Positions 8,120-18,800 of a stretch of 64,000 bases of DNA are shown piece by piece; position 1 is the first letter of the stretch, and every line of letters starts with the position of its first letter. This stretch comes from Tritrichomonas musculus. Lineage: Eukaryota > Parabasalia > Tritrichomonadida > Tritrichomonadidae. The stretch spans positions 2,542,001 through 2,606,000 of the forward strand of contig JAPFFF010000007.1 of assembly GCA_039105265.1 (NCBI GenBank), given 5' to 3'. The notes below the pieces were generated by a model. The model was not told the DNA's origin, did not search any database, and worked only from the letters and a program-made list of their open reading frames with translations. Both the position numbers and the translations under genes were made by a program.

Positions 8120-9112
8120 ATGGAAACAAGTTGTGGCCCGTTTTATTGGGAAGAAGCAACAGGTGTACTTTATAATTACTCTGGAACATATCCAGTACCT
8201 GTTACTCTAGCTGAATTTGGTGAAGAAGACCAAATAGCGTTAATGTCAAACGTTATAGCAGAAGAACAACTAATAAAAAGATGTGCCATTGATTGTGGTC
8301 CGATTACGGCGGGAAACACTGATATATCAATTCATTATCTAAAAATTGAAAATAATGTAATTAAACTGGAATACATAATAGGTGATTATGCACAATGTTT
8401 TGAAATAAGGATATTATTCTATGATACAGCTGGAAATCCTCATAACATAGTAATTGTATTACATCAAAGAACTGTGTATTTTGATAATTTCAAGTTTCCA
8501 TTCTATTATGAAGAAACTGTTGATTTAACATCATCAAGACCGCTTACATATAATTTCCCAATAGCTGGATATTCTTGGACTACTACTCAGGAATTATTAG
8601 ATGCTAAACAAGTTTATTCAAGATGCATCATGTCCCGAGAATATTTAGCAAAATTTAAGAGTGTAATGTATGGTACACAATCAAACACAACTATCACTCA
8701 TTACTGCCCTATAGAAGCTGGTGAAGAAATATCAGATTACAAGATTGGTAAACCTGTATATCTATCAGGGCATGTATATAAGTATAATAAAGAAACAAAA
8801 CGATTCATTAGCAGCACCGCTACTGATAGCACTGATTGTATCTGTTCAGTTATTATGGATGGAACCTGGAAGGAATTTGTTGGTATCATTACTAGAATCG
8901 ATAAAGAAAATGGATGTATTACCTTTGCGACCCACGGCGACTATTTATTCTACGTTGATGACGCAAATCTATACCAGATATGTGATGTAATACTCTATGA
9001 TGGAAGAATCCTGGATGAAGATTATGGACTAACATTGAAGATACAACAGAGCATAGTAGGGAAAGTAAGCGGAAAAATAAACGAACATTATTTAGCAGTG
9101 TTTAAAGCTTAA
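8120..9112 (+). CDS. Beta-rich Polinton structural/fibre-like candidate
   Basis: A protein of about 330 residues from ATG 8120 (METSCGPFYWEEATG); no upstream ATG in this frame is better. The C-terminal third (GKPVYLSGHVYKYNKET, then SVIMDGTWKEFVGIITR and ITFATHGDYLFYVDDANLY) resembles the small beta modules that cap phage and viral fibre or decoration proteins. It ends at 9112 and overlaps the stop of the opposing gene by four bases. It stands where element E has its giant structural gene but shows no clear similarity to it, so the slot may hold exchangeable tip proteins. Function is inferred from context and beta-rich character. Confidence 0.5.
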   Translation: METSCGPFYWEEATGVLYNYSGTYPVPVTLAEFGEEDQIALMSNVIAEEQLIKRCAIDCGPITAGNTDISIHYLKIENNVIKLEYIIGDYAQCFEIRILFYDTAGNPHNIVIVLHQRTVYFDNFKFPFYYEETVDLTSSRPLTYNFPIAGYSWTTTQELLDAKQVYSRCIMSREYLAKFKSVMYGTQSNTTITHYCPIEAGEEISDYKIGKPVYLSGHVYKYNKETKRFISSTATDSTDCICSVIMDGTWKEFVGIITRIDKENGCITFATHGDYLFYVDDANLYQICDVILYDGRILDEDYGLTLKIQQSIVGKVSGKINEHYLAVFKA

Positions 9113-9789
9113 ACAACTAATTTTAGGCTCAAGCCATACTTGATAAACTGGGAATATATATTATTGTAAGCATACTTCATGTCTTCAGTCTTTCCATCTT
9201 TAGTGATTAATATTTTTGAAACTTTGGTAAATTTTGAAGAAGATGAGGTGCAGCCGCAGCCAACATCAGAATCGTCAAGAACAAATTCTACCTTTTCACA
9301 TTCAGTGAGTAACTTAATCATATCCATTAACAATTTGCTTTCGCATACAACATAAGAGTTTACTTTTAGTGGGTTACCTTCATACATGCCAACCAACATC
9401 TCTAAGAACTTATTTTTCTTCTCTAATGTATCTAGTTCAGTGCCTAAATCTATGATGCCTCTTTCCTGAGCTAATAGGGAATTGCTGCTTATTGGTGCTA
9501 CTGATGGAAATTGAGATTCCTGATTCATCATCGGTATATTTGAAGTTAGACCATTCGGTTGCATATCTGGTTGGTTGTTGGCTTGAGTAAAATTTACACC
9601 TTGATTCAAGGGTTGAACGTTAGGATACAATGGTACAGTTTGTGGACGTTGTTGCTCCCCTGTTTGACTCGTTCCTGAGGCGCGCGGAGTAATCTTTATA
9701 TTAACGTTGGTATTTTGGCTCTGAGTAACATTATTATTTGTATCTGTTTCAGAACTTAATATTCGTGCTTGTCTTAATGTGCCTGACAT
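9109..9789 (-). CDS. Polinton arm protein, homolog of the 173-aa gene in element E
   Basis: This 226-residue protein has a disordered Asn/Gln/Pro/Thr-rich N-terminal half (about residues 1-115) and a compact C-terminal domain. The C-terminal domain aligns with 50442-50963: KVEFVLDDSDVGCGCTS against EVEIYVDDNPGCCVGKAS, and the endings YNNIYSQFIKYGLSLKLVV and YNKEFNDLVNVYHLCLKYVV. Both have paired cysteines after the DD motif, suggesting a metal site or disulphide. In both elements the gene converges on a large beta-rich gene. The family is not named; the shared position suggests a partner or chaperone of the fibre-like protein. Confidence 0.65.
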   Translation of the reverse strand: MSGTLRQARILSSETDTNNNVTQSQNTNVNIKITPRASGTSQTGEQQRPQTVPLYPNVQPLNQGVNFTQANNQPDMQPNGLTSNIPMMNQESQFPSVAPISSNSLLAQERGIIDLGTELDTLEKKNKFLEMLVGMYEGNPLKVNSYVVCESKLLMDMIKLLTECEKVEFVLDDSDVGCGCTSSSSKFTKVSKILITKDGKTEDMKYAYNNIYSQFIKYGLSLKLVV

Positions 9790-9837
9790 GATTTAAATAA
9801 TACAAAAATATATAACATAAGCTTAGATTAAAATAAA

Positions 9838-10287
9838 ATCATCGAAATCTGTTTTCTGACAATCAGCGACATGCTTTCGAATTTACTCAACACTCTCATT
9901 ATTAGAACATTTTCTCATATGTGATGGATAATATTTGTTTCCTTTAAATTCCTTTTGATTCAAATAAATATCAAGTATAAACATATCTTTCTTGTCCTTG
10001 CCATTTGGAAGAGACCTATTATCATTCTCTTTACATGAAATTATCGGTTGTCATCCATAGATTTCTTGAATTCTATCATATCTTATACTTCTTGGTTTAC
10101 TCTCAGTTCTATCTGTGATAAAGATTGGTTTAAGACATATTCCATACTTATTCTTAAATGCATCATTGCATTCGAAAAAGACAGAAATAATAGGGTCTAC
10201 AATGTTATAGTCATTCTTGATGATGTTTTCTTGTTCGTTAAGCTTGTTGATGAATTTTGTGATAGAGAAGAATTGTGTTGAAGTCAT
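9838..10287 (-). pseudogene. Degraded coding stretch, unrecognised
   Basis: The minus strand has a 78-residue open piece starting MTSTQFFSITKF at 10287. Further coding-like sequence (SLPNGKDKKDMFILDIYL, then YPSHMRKCSNNE) continues towards 9838. It appears broken in about two places. The composition is polar and lysine-rich like trichomonad genes. No family is recognised, and it cannot be assigned safely to host or element. Confidence 0.4.
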
Positions 10288-10365
10288 TTCATGCTCAAAA
10301 AATTTTAAAAATGTTTAAAAATAAATGACTTCGTATTGCGGTAAATCTACAATTTGCCGCCTGAT

Positions 10366-10758
10366 TTACATATCAATTTGACTTTCATAATAACCATCAA
10401 GTTCATAGTCAAATAAATCATACAGTGAATGAATATAACTTAAATATGGGTAGTTTTCAATATCATTGCAAGCATCCCAAATATTCTTGATTAAAATAGA
10501 ATATGAATATTCAAACCTAGAATCTGTCGGATATGGTTCTTTCTCTTTCGCATATTTGATTAGATAAGGTGCATAGCAATTCAAATCTCGTTTAGTTATA
10601 TTCTCAAGAGGCATATTCAAAATGCTTTCTTTAAAGTATTCATATTCATCATATTCGATTTCATAAACAGTATCTTGATTTATAACAAATTGGTTTATAT
10701 CTGGGCACAAATAATGAAAGCTATCCGATGTTTGGAATTGGAAACAACACATATTCAC
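10366..10758 (-). CDS. Hypothetical acidic/aromatic protein, probably a gene fragment
   Basis: A 130-residue open frame rich in Tyr, Asp and Glu (YEIEYDEYEYFKESIL; SYIHSLYDLFDYELDGYY). The first 15 or so residues come from sequence shared with the start of the RCC1-repeat gene on the other strand, and the overlap ends just past the 22-base repeat at 10707-10728. The original N-terminus was therefore probably lost at that junction and this is a truncated gene. The remaining part has the helical, tyrosine-rich look of trichomonad ankyrin-family N-terminal domains, but no motif confirms it. Confidence 0.4.
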   Translation of the reverse strand: MNMCCFQFQTSDSFHYLCPDINQFVINQDTVYEIEYDEYEYFKESILNMPLENITKRDLNCYAPYLIKYAKEKEPYPTDSRFEYSYSILIKNIWDACNDIENYPYLSYIHSLYDLFDYELDGYYESQIDM

Positions 10759-11664
10759 GATTATCGAATTCTTTCAAAAAAGAGACCAGTCGATTCACTG
10801 AGTTTTCAATCAAAGACAAAAAAGGACACAAACTCACTCCGATATCCATCGTCTGCTGTTTTTATGGCACTCTTTACATGGTACAGAAAGGAAATGACAA
10901 TGGGAGGCAGCTTGTCTTTTGTGATAGTCATGTCAAGAAAGGTGAATTCATTTTTCTTGACATCGGTGATTCTAAACCCGTGTCACTTTTTGGTGGTTGT
11001 TATCATGCAGCAGCGATATGTGATAAAGGTGAAATCATCTTCATCAATCATGATGCATTAATAGATTCCCCTGATTTACCTATTGAAGCTACATTTCTTC
11101 CAGATGGTGAAAAAGCATCAATGATCGCGTGCTTGAGTGATTTTGTTGTTGTTCTGAGCACAAACGGTCGAGTCTTCTCTTCCACCGTTGAACAAGGAAG
11201 CAAAGATCTCGAATTTTCACTTGTTTCAGAACTCAACAAATACGTAATTGTATGGGTGTCAGGGACAAAAAAATAATTGTTTTGCTGTCACTAAAGATGG
11301 ACAAGTCTTTGGTCGTGGATATAATTCTTATGGACAGCTAGGAATCGGTAAGGAAAAAAGATCAGTTTCAATTTTCAGAGAAATTTCATCTCTTTCACAA
11401 TATAAAATCAGGCATGCTTATGGTGGATATGAACATTCACTTTTTCTGACAAATAAAGGAAAAATACTCTCATGTGGTCATAACACATCTGGACAGCTCC
11501 TCCTCAACAGCGAACCAAGCAAAGATTATTTTTATTCGCCAACAGAAACAACAATCAAAGAAGGTGCAACTTTCTGTATTTTGGGACAAAATATCAGTGA
11601 AGTTTTCGTTGGTGGTTTTCCACCACCAAACACACCAAACATGCCAATAGTGCAAAATGAGTGA
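10728..11664 (+). pseudogene. RCC1-repeat protein, frameshifted
   Basis: Begins MFGIGNNTYSRLSN, a typical RCC1 blade opening, and continues to residue 182. A one-base shift in an A7 run near 11267-11273 then changes frame. The next frame carries two clear RCC1 repeats: FAVTKDGQVFGRGYNSYGQL and HSLFLTNKGKILSCGHNTSG. The end, PPPNTPNMP, is a plausible family tail. RCC1-repeat proteins are a large trichomonad family, some acting in Ran GTPase exchange and others as general beta-propeller scaffolds. With the shift this is either a recent pseudogene or a homopolymer assembly error. About five to six blades would be present, slightly short of a full seven. Confidence 0.75.
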
Positions 11665-11694
11665 AAAATATAAGTAAATTGTTAGAATTAATGA

Positions 11695-11976
11695 AAGTAA
11701 TAATTCTTGGTGTTCTTCTTTTGTGAAACCTTGTGATATTTCAGCTATTTTGCTATTTTTTTGAAATAAAAAATAAAGCGCCAGTTCATTGTTACTTTTT
11801 TTCTAAGATGCATTTACTGGATTTCTAATAATTCCTGGTATTTCTTCTTTGAATATTATTTCTAAAAATTTTGGGAAAGATATTCCATTACCAAAAAAAT
11901 CACTCAAAGTATTATCTGTATTGGTCTGACTGTTCTTTTCGAATAAATAATTTACGATTTGGATAATTGGATTCAT
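11695..11976 (-). pseudogene. Remnant of a calponin-homology-like N-terminal domain
   Basis: An ATG at 11976 opens a 57-codon frame: MNPIIQIVNYLFEKNS, then LSDFFGNGISFPKFLEIIF. It ends in a TAG at 11803-11805. Beyond the stop the same frame continues with NNELALYFLFQKNSKIAEIS and TKEEHQELL up to about 11695. The spacing of a helical start, a 'DFFGNG' turn and 'FLEIIF' resembles the CH domains common in trichomonad actin-binding proteins. The assignment is tentative. It lies just downstream of the RCC1 gene on the other strand and is clearly truncated. Confidence 0.4.
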
Positions 11977-12369
11977 AATCTTTAATCAAGATTGAATGAG
12001 GTCTAACAAATAATTGAATATCTAATAATTTTGATCACCTCAAAAGTGTGAAGTATTCTTATATAGTTATGAACTCTGTTCTGGTCGTTAAATCAACTTT
12101 TCATCATGAATATGTAAGTGAGATATTTAGGGGAAAAATTTATCGACAAACGGTAGAGAGCTAGTATGATATTCTTTATTTTTAAATATTTCTTTTATTA
12201 TTAGAATTTTCTCTATATATAGGTCATTTTATTTAATGTTATGCTATGATCTTGTTTCTTCCTAAACTTTTGATAAATATAAATAGAATAATTATATGCT
12301 TTCAAATGGTTGGTAAAAAGAAACAAAAAATAATATATATCAATTAAAAAGTTTTATTAATATAATTCT
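11977..12369. other. AT-rich intergenic stretch
   Basis: No gene, repeat or structured RNA could be supported. It holds mostly A/T-rich sequence between a CH-like remnant and the 3' end of the giant AAA+/VWA gene. Confidence 0.6.
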
Positions 12370-12852
12370 TCACTTAATAGTTTTTGGTGCAGCGCAAACT
12401 GTTGCATGAACAATAGCATCCTTAAAATGCTGAGATAAATTAGTACTTTCCTTGAAGTTTTGTATTTGATAAAACATTTTTTCATGATGCTCAGCTTCAT
12501 AATAATCTTTTTTGCACTGCTAAAATGATTTTTTAGGGTAAGTACCTATGCACATACCAACAATTTTAATTCCGCTTGATGCACATTTCCTTAATAATGG
12601 TGCCAATTTTGGATTTTCTTCATCATGTCTATCACTATCAGCATAAGAATGGCCATGTGCTGGTGCATCTGCAATATGAATTATCAAACGAGTTCCTTTT
12701 CTCCAATTAATGTTAAGTGCACGTTTATATGCACCAACCCAATCTTCTGGGCCATCTCCACCTCCAGTAGCTCGAACAGTTCCAATTTTGTTTTTCAAGT
12801 CTATTAGGTCAGTTGTCAATTGAAATGTTTCTTTATCATCATAAGACTGATC

Positions 12853-15800
12853 TTATGGACTATCGATTGGATCTCGAGAAAAGATTGCACCAAATTGAAA
12901 GTCAAAACCTGGTAATTCTTGTTTGAGCTCATTTGAGATATTTATACATTCTTCTTTAGCTGATTGAATTTGACCACTCATTGATCCAGTGGCATCAACT
13001 AAATAAAGAATATCAAAAGCAGGATTAAGAATACTTGAACTTAATTTATTTTCATCAATAATCATTGAGAATTTGGTTGGTCTAAAAATCTTAGGACCAT
13101 TTTCACCAAGTTCATAATGACGTCTTTCATATTGAGCCAAAAATCCAGCAATATTTAGAATATAACGTTCCGTTCCATCATTTTCAGAATATTTTAATTC
13201 ATAGAATAATTTAGTGAAACCACAATCAAAAAATAAATCGCAACATTGATTATTAGGCTTTGATGGATAATAGAATGAAATCAATCCTCCTTCTGAATCA
13301 TATACAAAAGGTAAGAAAGGTTCAATATTATTTATATCAGAATAATTGGCTCTTGAAATAGTATATCCTTCATATAATTTGACAAGATTATGAGAAATAG
13401 AAGAACGAGTGTATTTACCCATATTCATTTCATTTTGAGAGATAAATACTCCTTTATTATCAGTTGACATTTTACCTATCTCAATATATTTCATTCCTAA
13501 ATATCCTTCTACAATTCTAACCTTTGTTTTTCTGACTTCTTCAGGGAATTCTACTCTTTCTAAAAAGAGATTTGCTTGAAAGAATAAAGGATCATTATCA
13601 CACCAAAAGCAAACTCCTCCTCCACTTTTCCAATATATTTCAAGATAATCAATAAATTGAACAACTAAATATGCTTCGTTGTTTTTTGTTGCATTCTCAT
13701 CAGGCAAATTTATGCTATTATCGCCACATATTACCCAGGCTTGAAAATACTCACCCGATTGAAGCTTCATAATTGCTTCTTTATAATTCATAACAATATC
13801 AATTTCAATTCCATAATAAGATAAAACATCCTTTACGCATTTACAATCAGGATTATCTTTTTGAAAAGGAGTTTTTAAGTAGATGGGGTCAACCCATTCA
13901 TATTCATCGGCTCCTGCAATTTTTTTAGACCAATATGCACAAATAAGGATTTTTTGTCCCTTAAATGTATTTTTTAAATACATAATATTTTTTGGTGTCA
14001 AACTTGGATTAATTTTTAATGAACTAATGTTTTTGATTTCGCTTTGATATGCTGGAAATGATTCTTTACATAATGCTTGATTATATAAATGTTTATAAAG
14101 ATCTTTAAAAAGTATTGTACCTGGATAATTCTCACAAATACTTGACATCAAAGATTTGATTTCATCATATTCTGGAGGAGGAGGTCCAAATAATTTAATT
14201 TCATCAATAAAGTTTGATGATTCGTTTCCAAAGAATGTCGATATTGCAGTAATGATATATGTAGGATTGATTGACCAAACACATTGTTGGAATATTTTTT
14301 CTATTCTTTTTGGATATAAACCAATAGCAATACCAATAGCAGTTATTTGGTATTCTCTACATGAAAGAAACAAATTCTTTAAAGAATTTACTTCATTTGA
14401 ATCATATAGTCCATCTGTAAATACAAATAAAAATGATTTTTTAGCGATAATTGTTGATTTTAATTGCATTGCACTTAATACTGCATCATATAAATTGCTT
14501 TTTTTGTTTTTCTTTTCTAAAATAGAAAATAGAGATGGCCATATATATGATCCTCGAGGATCCAAACAATTCTGAGAATTTTGATTTACAGCCAAAATTA
14601 ATGGATTTTCTGATGTTGCAACAATTAAATCAAAATATGGAATTTGTATTGTTGATAAAGTTCTAAGAAATGTTACTATTGTTTGAAGAGAATGTGGATA
14701 CATTAAATCGTTAAAACATGAATTTGATGAATCGATTACCACAGAGACACGATAATCTCTTTTATAACCTGTATTTTTTTCAAGATAAATTTTCAATTCT
14801 TGTCCTTGTGTAAGTACAAACTTTAAATAGCCTGCATAATATAATCTACTACTACTTTTAGCAGAAGGTCCCATTTGAGATGGCTTATTAAATTTGAATA
14901 TAGAATTCTTCAAATGCTCATTTGCAGCTTTTTTATGATAAATTATATCATGATTAATTTGCTCATCATAGTCTGCATTATTAAGCCTAACCACATAGTT
15001 TGATGTGATTCGAAATGATGGGAATACTACTCCTTTAGATTGCTCATATATTGAATCATTTATAACAAATATTGAATCAATTTTGTCATTATAATAACTA
15101 TTAATGAAACATTTTGCATGATCGATTGCCTTTTTATTAATGCTTTCCTGATATTCAATTGGCTTTTGAAATTCATGTTTTTCTAAATCTTTTGATGTAT
15201 CTTTAAATGGTTCAAGAAGAATAGATATGGATATGTCTGCTTCTCCAAAAAAGATTGAATCACTAGTAAATTCATAATATCTAGATAAAGAATTTGCATC
15301 ATTAACACTACTGCTAAAGTTTTTCCACATTTTATTTACTATCTCAAATTGATCATTATATAAATATGCAGAATGTAAAATCAAAAATCCAAAATTGTCA
15401 TGTGTATCATTTAAGATATATTTTTTCCAATCATCAGTGTAGTTCATATAAGGATCAAGTCCATCTGTGATTACAAAAAACGCACGATTTGGCTTATATG
15501 GACAAATTAATGTTTGTTTTGCAAAATAACATGCATCTGCAATTCTTGGAGCAAATCTTTCTATTTTCATTGAATCATACACGCGATATAGAACATCATC
15601 TGAATAATCTTCATCGAATTTTTTGATTTCAAATTGAAACTTATAATCTGCAAAAATTGCAATTGAAAAAGACATATTAATTGCATTAAATGCTTTTGAT
15701 AGGGAATCTGCAAGCATAGCACAAGATAATTTATTTTCAGGAGAAAAAGTTTGACTGCATTGAATTAAGATAACAGCACATGTATTCTTTATCGAACATT

Positions 15801-18800
15801 CACTATCGATACAATTTTGGATAAAATGAGCTGATAAAAGATCTGTTTTTTTGATAATATCTATAATTGGATCTTCTTTAGAGTCAACATCTACAGGGTA
15901 CTTTTTATGTAAAATTTCTAATGGAATTTTCTTTGGAAATTTTTCTGGTAATGGAAGTGAACCTTCACATTTGAAATTTTTAATTCTATAAACAATTCCA
16001 GAAATCATATCTTTCCCTTTAAATCCATTTTTCACCATTTCTAATTTGTCTTTTGGAACTTCAACTATTTGTCCAGCTGTTGTAGATAATGGAGATAATT
16101 CTAATACTTCATTCTTTTTTTCATTATTTTCTTCACCTATAATTTCATCATCTATATATGTGGACACAACTTTTACATTGACATTTTTAATCTCTTTTAC
16201 TCTGTTTTTGGGTTTCAGATCTGTTTTGTTATTTCTATCTATATTACTATTCATCTTTACATTCATTGATTTCTTTTTATCAAATAATTTATATGATGAT
16301 AAACCAAGGTCATTTTTTTGTTTTAGGTTATATTTATTATTTGACCAATAGCAATATGCTGGAGGTGGACCAATAGGATCAGGCATTTCAAAATAATCCT
16401 GAATATTTTGCTTAAATTTAATATTTTTAATGAATGATTTACCTTCTTCATTAAATACCACTCCAGATTGAGCTAATCTTGCACATAAATGCTCAAATGC
16501 ATTTGTAAAGCTAGTAATATATTTTTTCAAAAATGAAGATTTATGCGATATACATTGGAAATAAGCATGTACCAAAAAATTAAACCATTCATGAATTCGG
16601 CTAAGACTTTCTTTGTTATCTTTAAGTACGCATATGTAAAATGGGAGTAATTGAGATAAATTTGTTAATTTCATAAAAACATCGACCATTTGTTCAATTG
16701 ACTTAGCTGAAGATGTGTCTGGTATTTCCAATGATTGCATAGAATTTTTCATTTGGTCTAAATCATATGAAATAGAATGTGGTTTTTGAGTAAAAACTTT
16801 TGTTTCTTCATTACAATCATGCTCTCTAAGAATCTCAGGTTCGGCATTCCTCCTAATTATCCATCTCTGTGATTCTCCACTAAATTTATTTTTAAAAGAT
16901 ATGATTTCGAGTTTCTTGATTTTATTTAATTCAATAATGAATTTTTCTTTTAATGATGGTGAAATCTGAAAAGCATGTTTTTTGTAATTCTCTATAATAT
17001 CCCATTCTATTTGCAAAAAGAGATAAAAATTATATTTTTCAAGTTCTTTATATCTCTTTTTGAATGATGAGTATAAAATCATTATAAAGTTATGCCAATA
17101 AATAATTTTTTCTTCTTCATTCATATTTTTTGGAGGATCTTTTATTGGAAAACTTTGAAGTATTTCATTTTGTATTGACTTCCAAGAATCCAAATTTAAT
17201 TTTCCATGTGCGATTTTGGCTACAACAGGTGCAAAATTCGTGCAAGGAATTTTATCTATATTATCCAAAATATATTCGCATGATTCTTCAAATGTAAGAT
17301 CATTTAAATTTAATGGCAATTTTGAACATAATTCTTTCAAGAAAGAATTAATGTTTTCTTTTGCTTTTTTAATATTTCCCTCACGATTACTATAGAGATC
17401 TAATTGATCATATTCTTTAATATATTCATTACAAAATGGAAACCATCTATAATATTTACTAGTCCTAAAAAATGATTTTTTCGTATATTCAATATATCCA
17501 ATTAAATTAACATCAAAAATAGAAAAACTAGGTTTGTTTTCTATTTTATTATCATCTCTAATGATATAATAATTTGCAGAATTCATGAAAGATGAATCAT
17601 TTTGTTCTAATTTGTCATAAAACACTCGGTAAGCTGATACAGCATAATATGGATTTTCTAAAATAAAAATTTCATATGGATTGATCAAAATAATAGGTCG
17701 TTCATCATTATCCAACTCTTTAAGTTTTTCAGAATAATTAATATTTTGAAAACATTTTTTAGAATAATTATATGTCTTATGAGGTGTTTTTGATTTTGAA
17801 AAACGATATTCAGTTTCTTTTTGAAAAAAGCCTTGATTATAACTTTTTTTTATTGATACATCTGCTATAATAAACTGAATTTTAATATTTTTTTCAATGC
17901 CATTAATGTTTAAAGCAATATTTGAAGAATCCTGCTCAGTAATATTTCTATTCATTTTTATATCCATATCAAAATATAACACACCTTTTTTGTTTGATGA
18001 TATAGCTCCTAATGTAACAGCAATATTTGATGAACTATTTGGTTTGAGAGAAATTTGTGATATTTTGATTTCGAAATTAGCATCAATATAACAATAATAT
18101 TTTACAGTTGAGTTTGGTTGAATATAAACATACAATAAATCTTCAAAAAATTCATTTTTAAAATGATCAAAAATTTTGAAGTGTAATTTATAATTTTTTG
18201 GATATGCTTTAATTGCAAAATTTATAGAAAAATCTGTAAGTATATTAACAATTATCAATCCATGTATAAATTCTAGATTTTGTGGCATTCGAATAGTTAA
18301 AATATTGTTTTTATCAATTGTGCATAGCGGTTCTTCACATTGATTATCAGGAAAACTTTTCTTTGAAATTGTTAAATGGTCTATTAAATTAAAATGAGGA
18401 ATAGTTAATTTTATTTTAATTTCCTCATTTGGAGCAAATTGATCACAACAAATCTGAAAAACATCATTTACTGGTACTAAATATTGTGATGATTCTATTA
18501 AAACAATGAGTGGTAAGTATTGTAAAGTAAACAAACAATTCAAATCTAGATTAACAAGATCATTTGATCTGATTATTATAACCCCAGAAAATTCATTCTC
18601 GTCAGCAATGCTATTTTTATATTTTTTAACATTAAGAATGATGTTAACTGGATTGCAAGGATGAGACAAAGGTTCATAAGTAAATATATCATCATTATCA
18701 TTATTTATTATAACTTGTGAATGAAGTTCTTTTGGTATGAATGATATTATTTTAATTTTAATTTTTTTACCTTCATATAAATCTGGAATAAAAGGTCCAA

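Larger units (their letters stand above)
7767..9800. mobile_element. Polinton remnant D (two-gene end fragment)
   Basis: Two convergent genes (8120-9112 and 9109-9789) share the arrangement of the right arm of element E, where 50442-50963 converges on the giant structural gene. The 226-residue product is homologous to the 173-residue product of E. No capsid, ATPase, integrase or polymerase gene is present, so this is a fragment of an older copy. Its right boundary near 9800 is set only by the end of the recognisable gene. Between 7767 and 8119 the plus strand holds a short non-matching open frame and the minus strand a degraded coding-like stretch; neither is recognisable. Confidence 0.55.
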
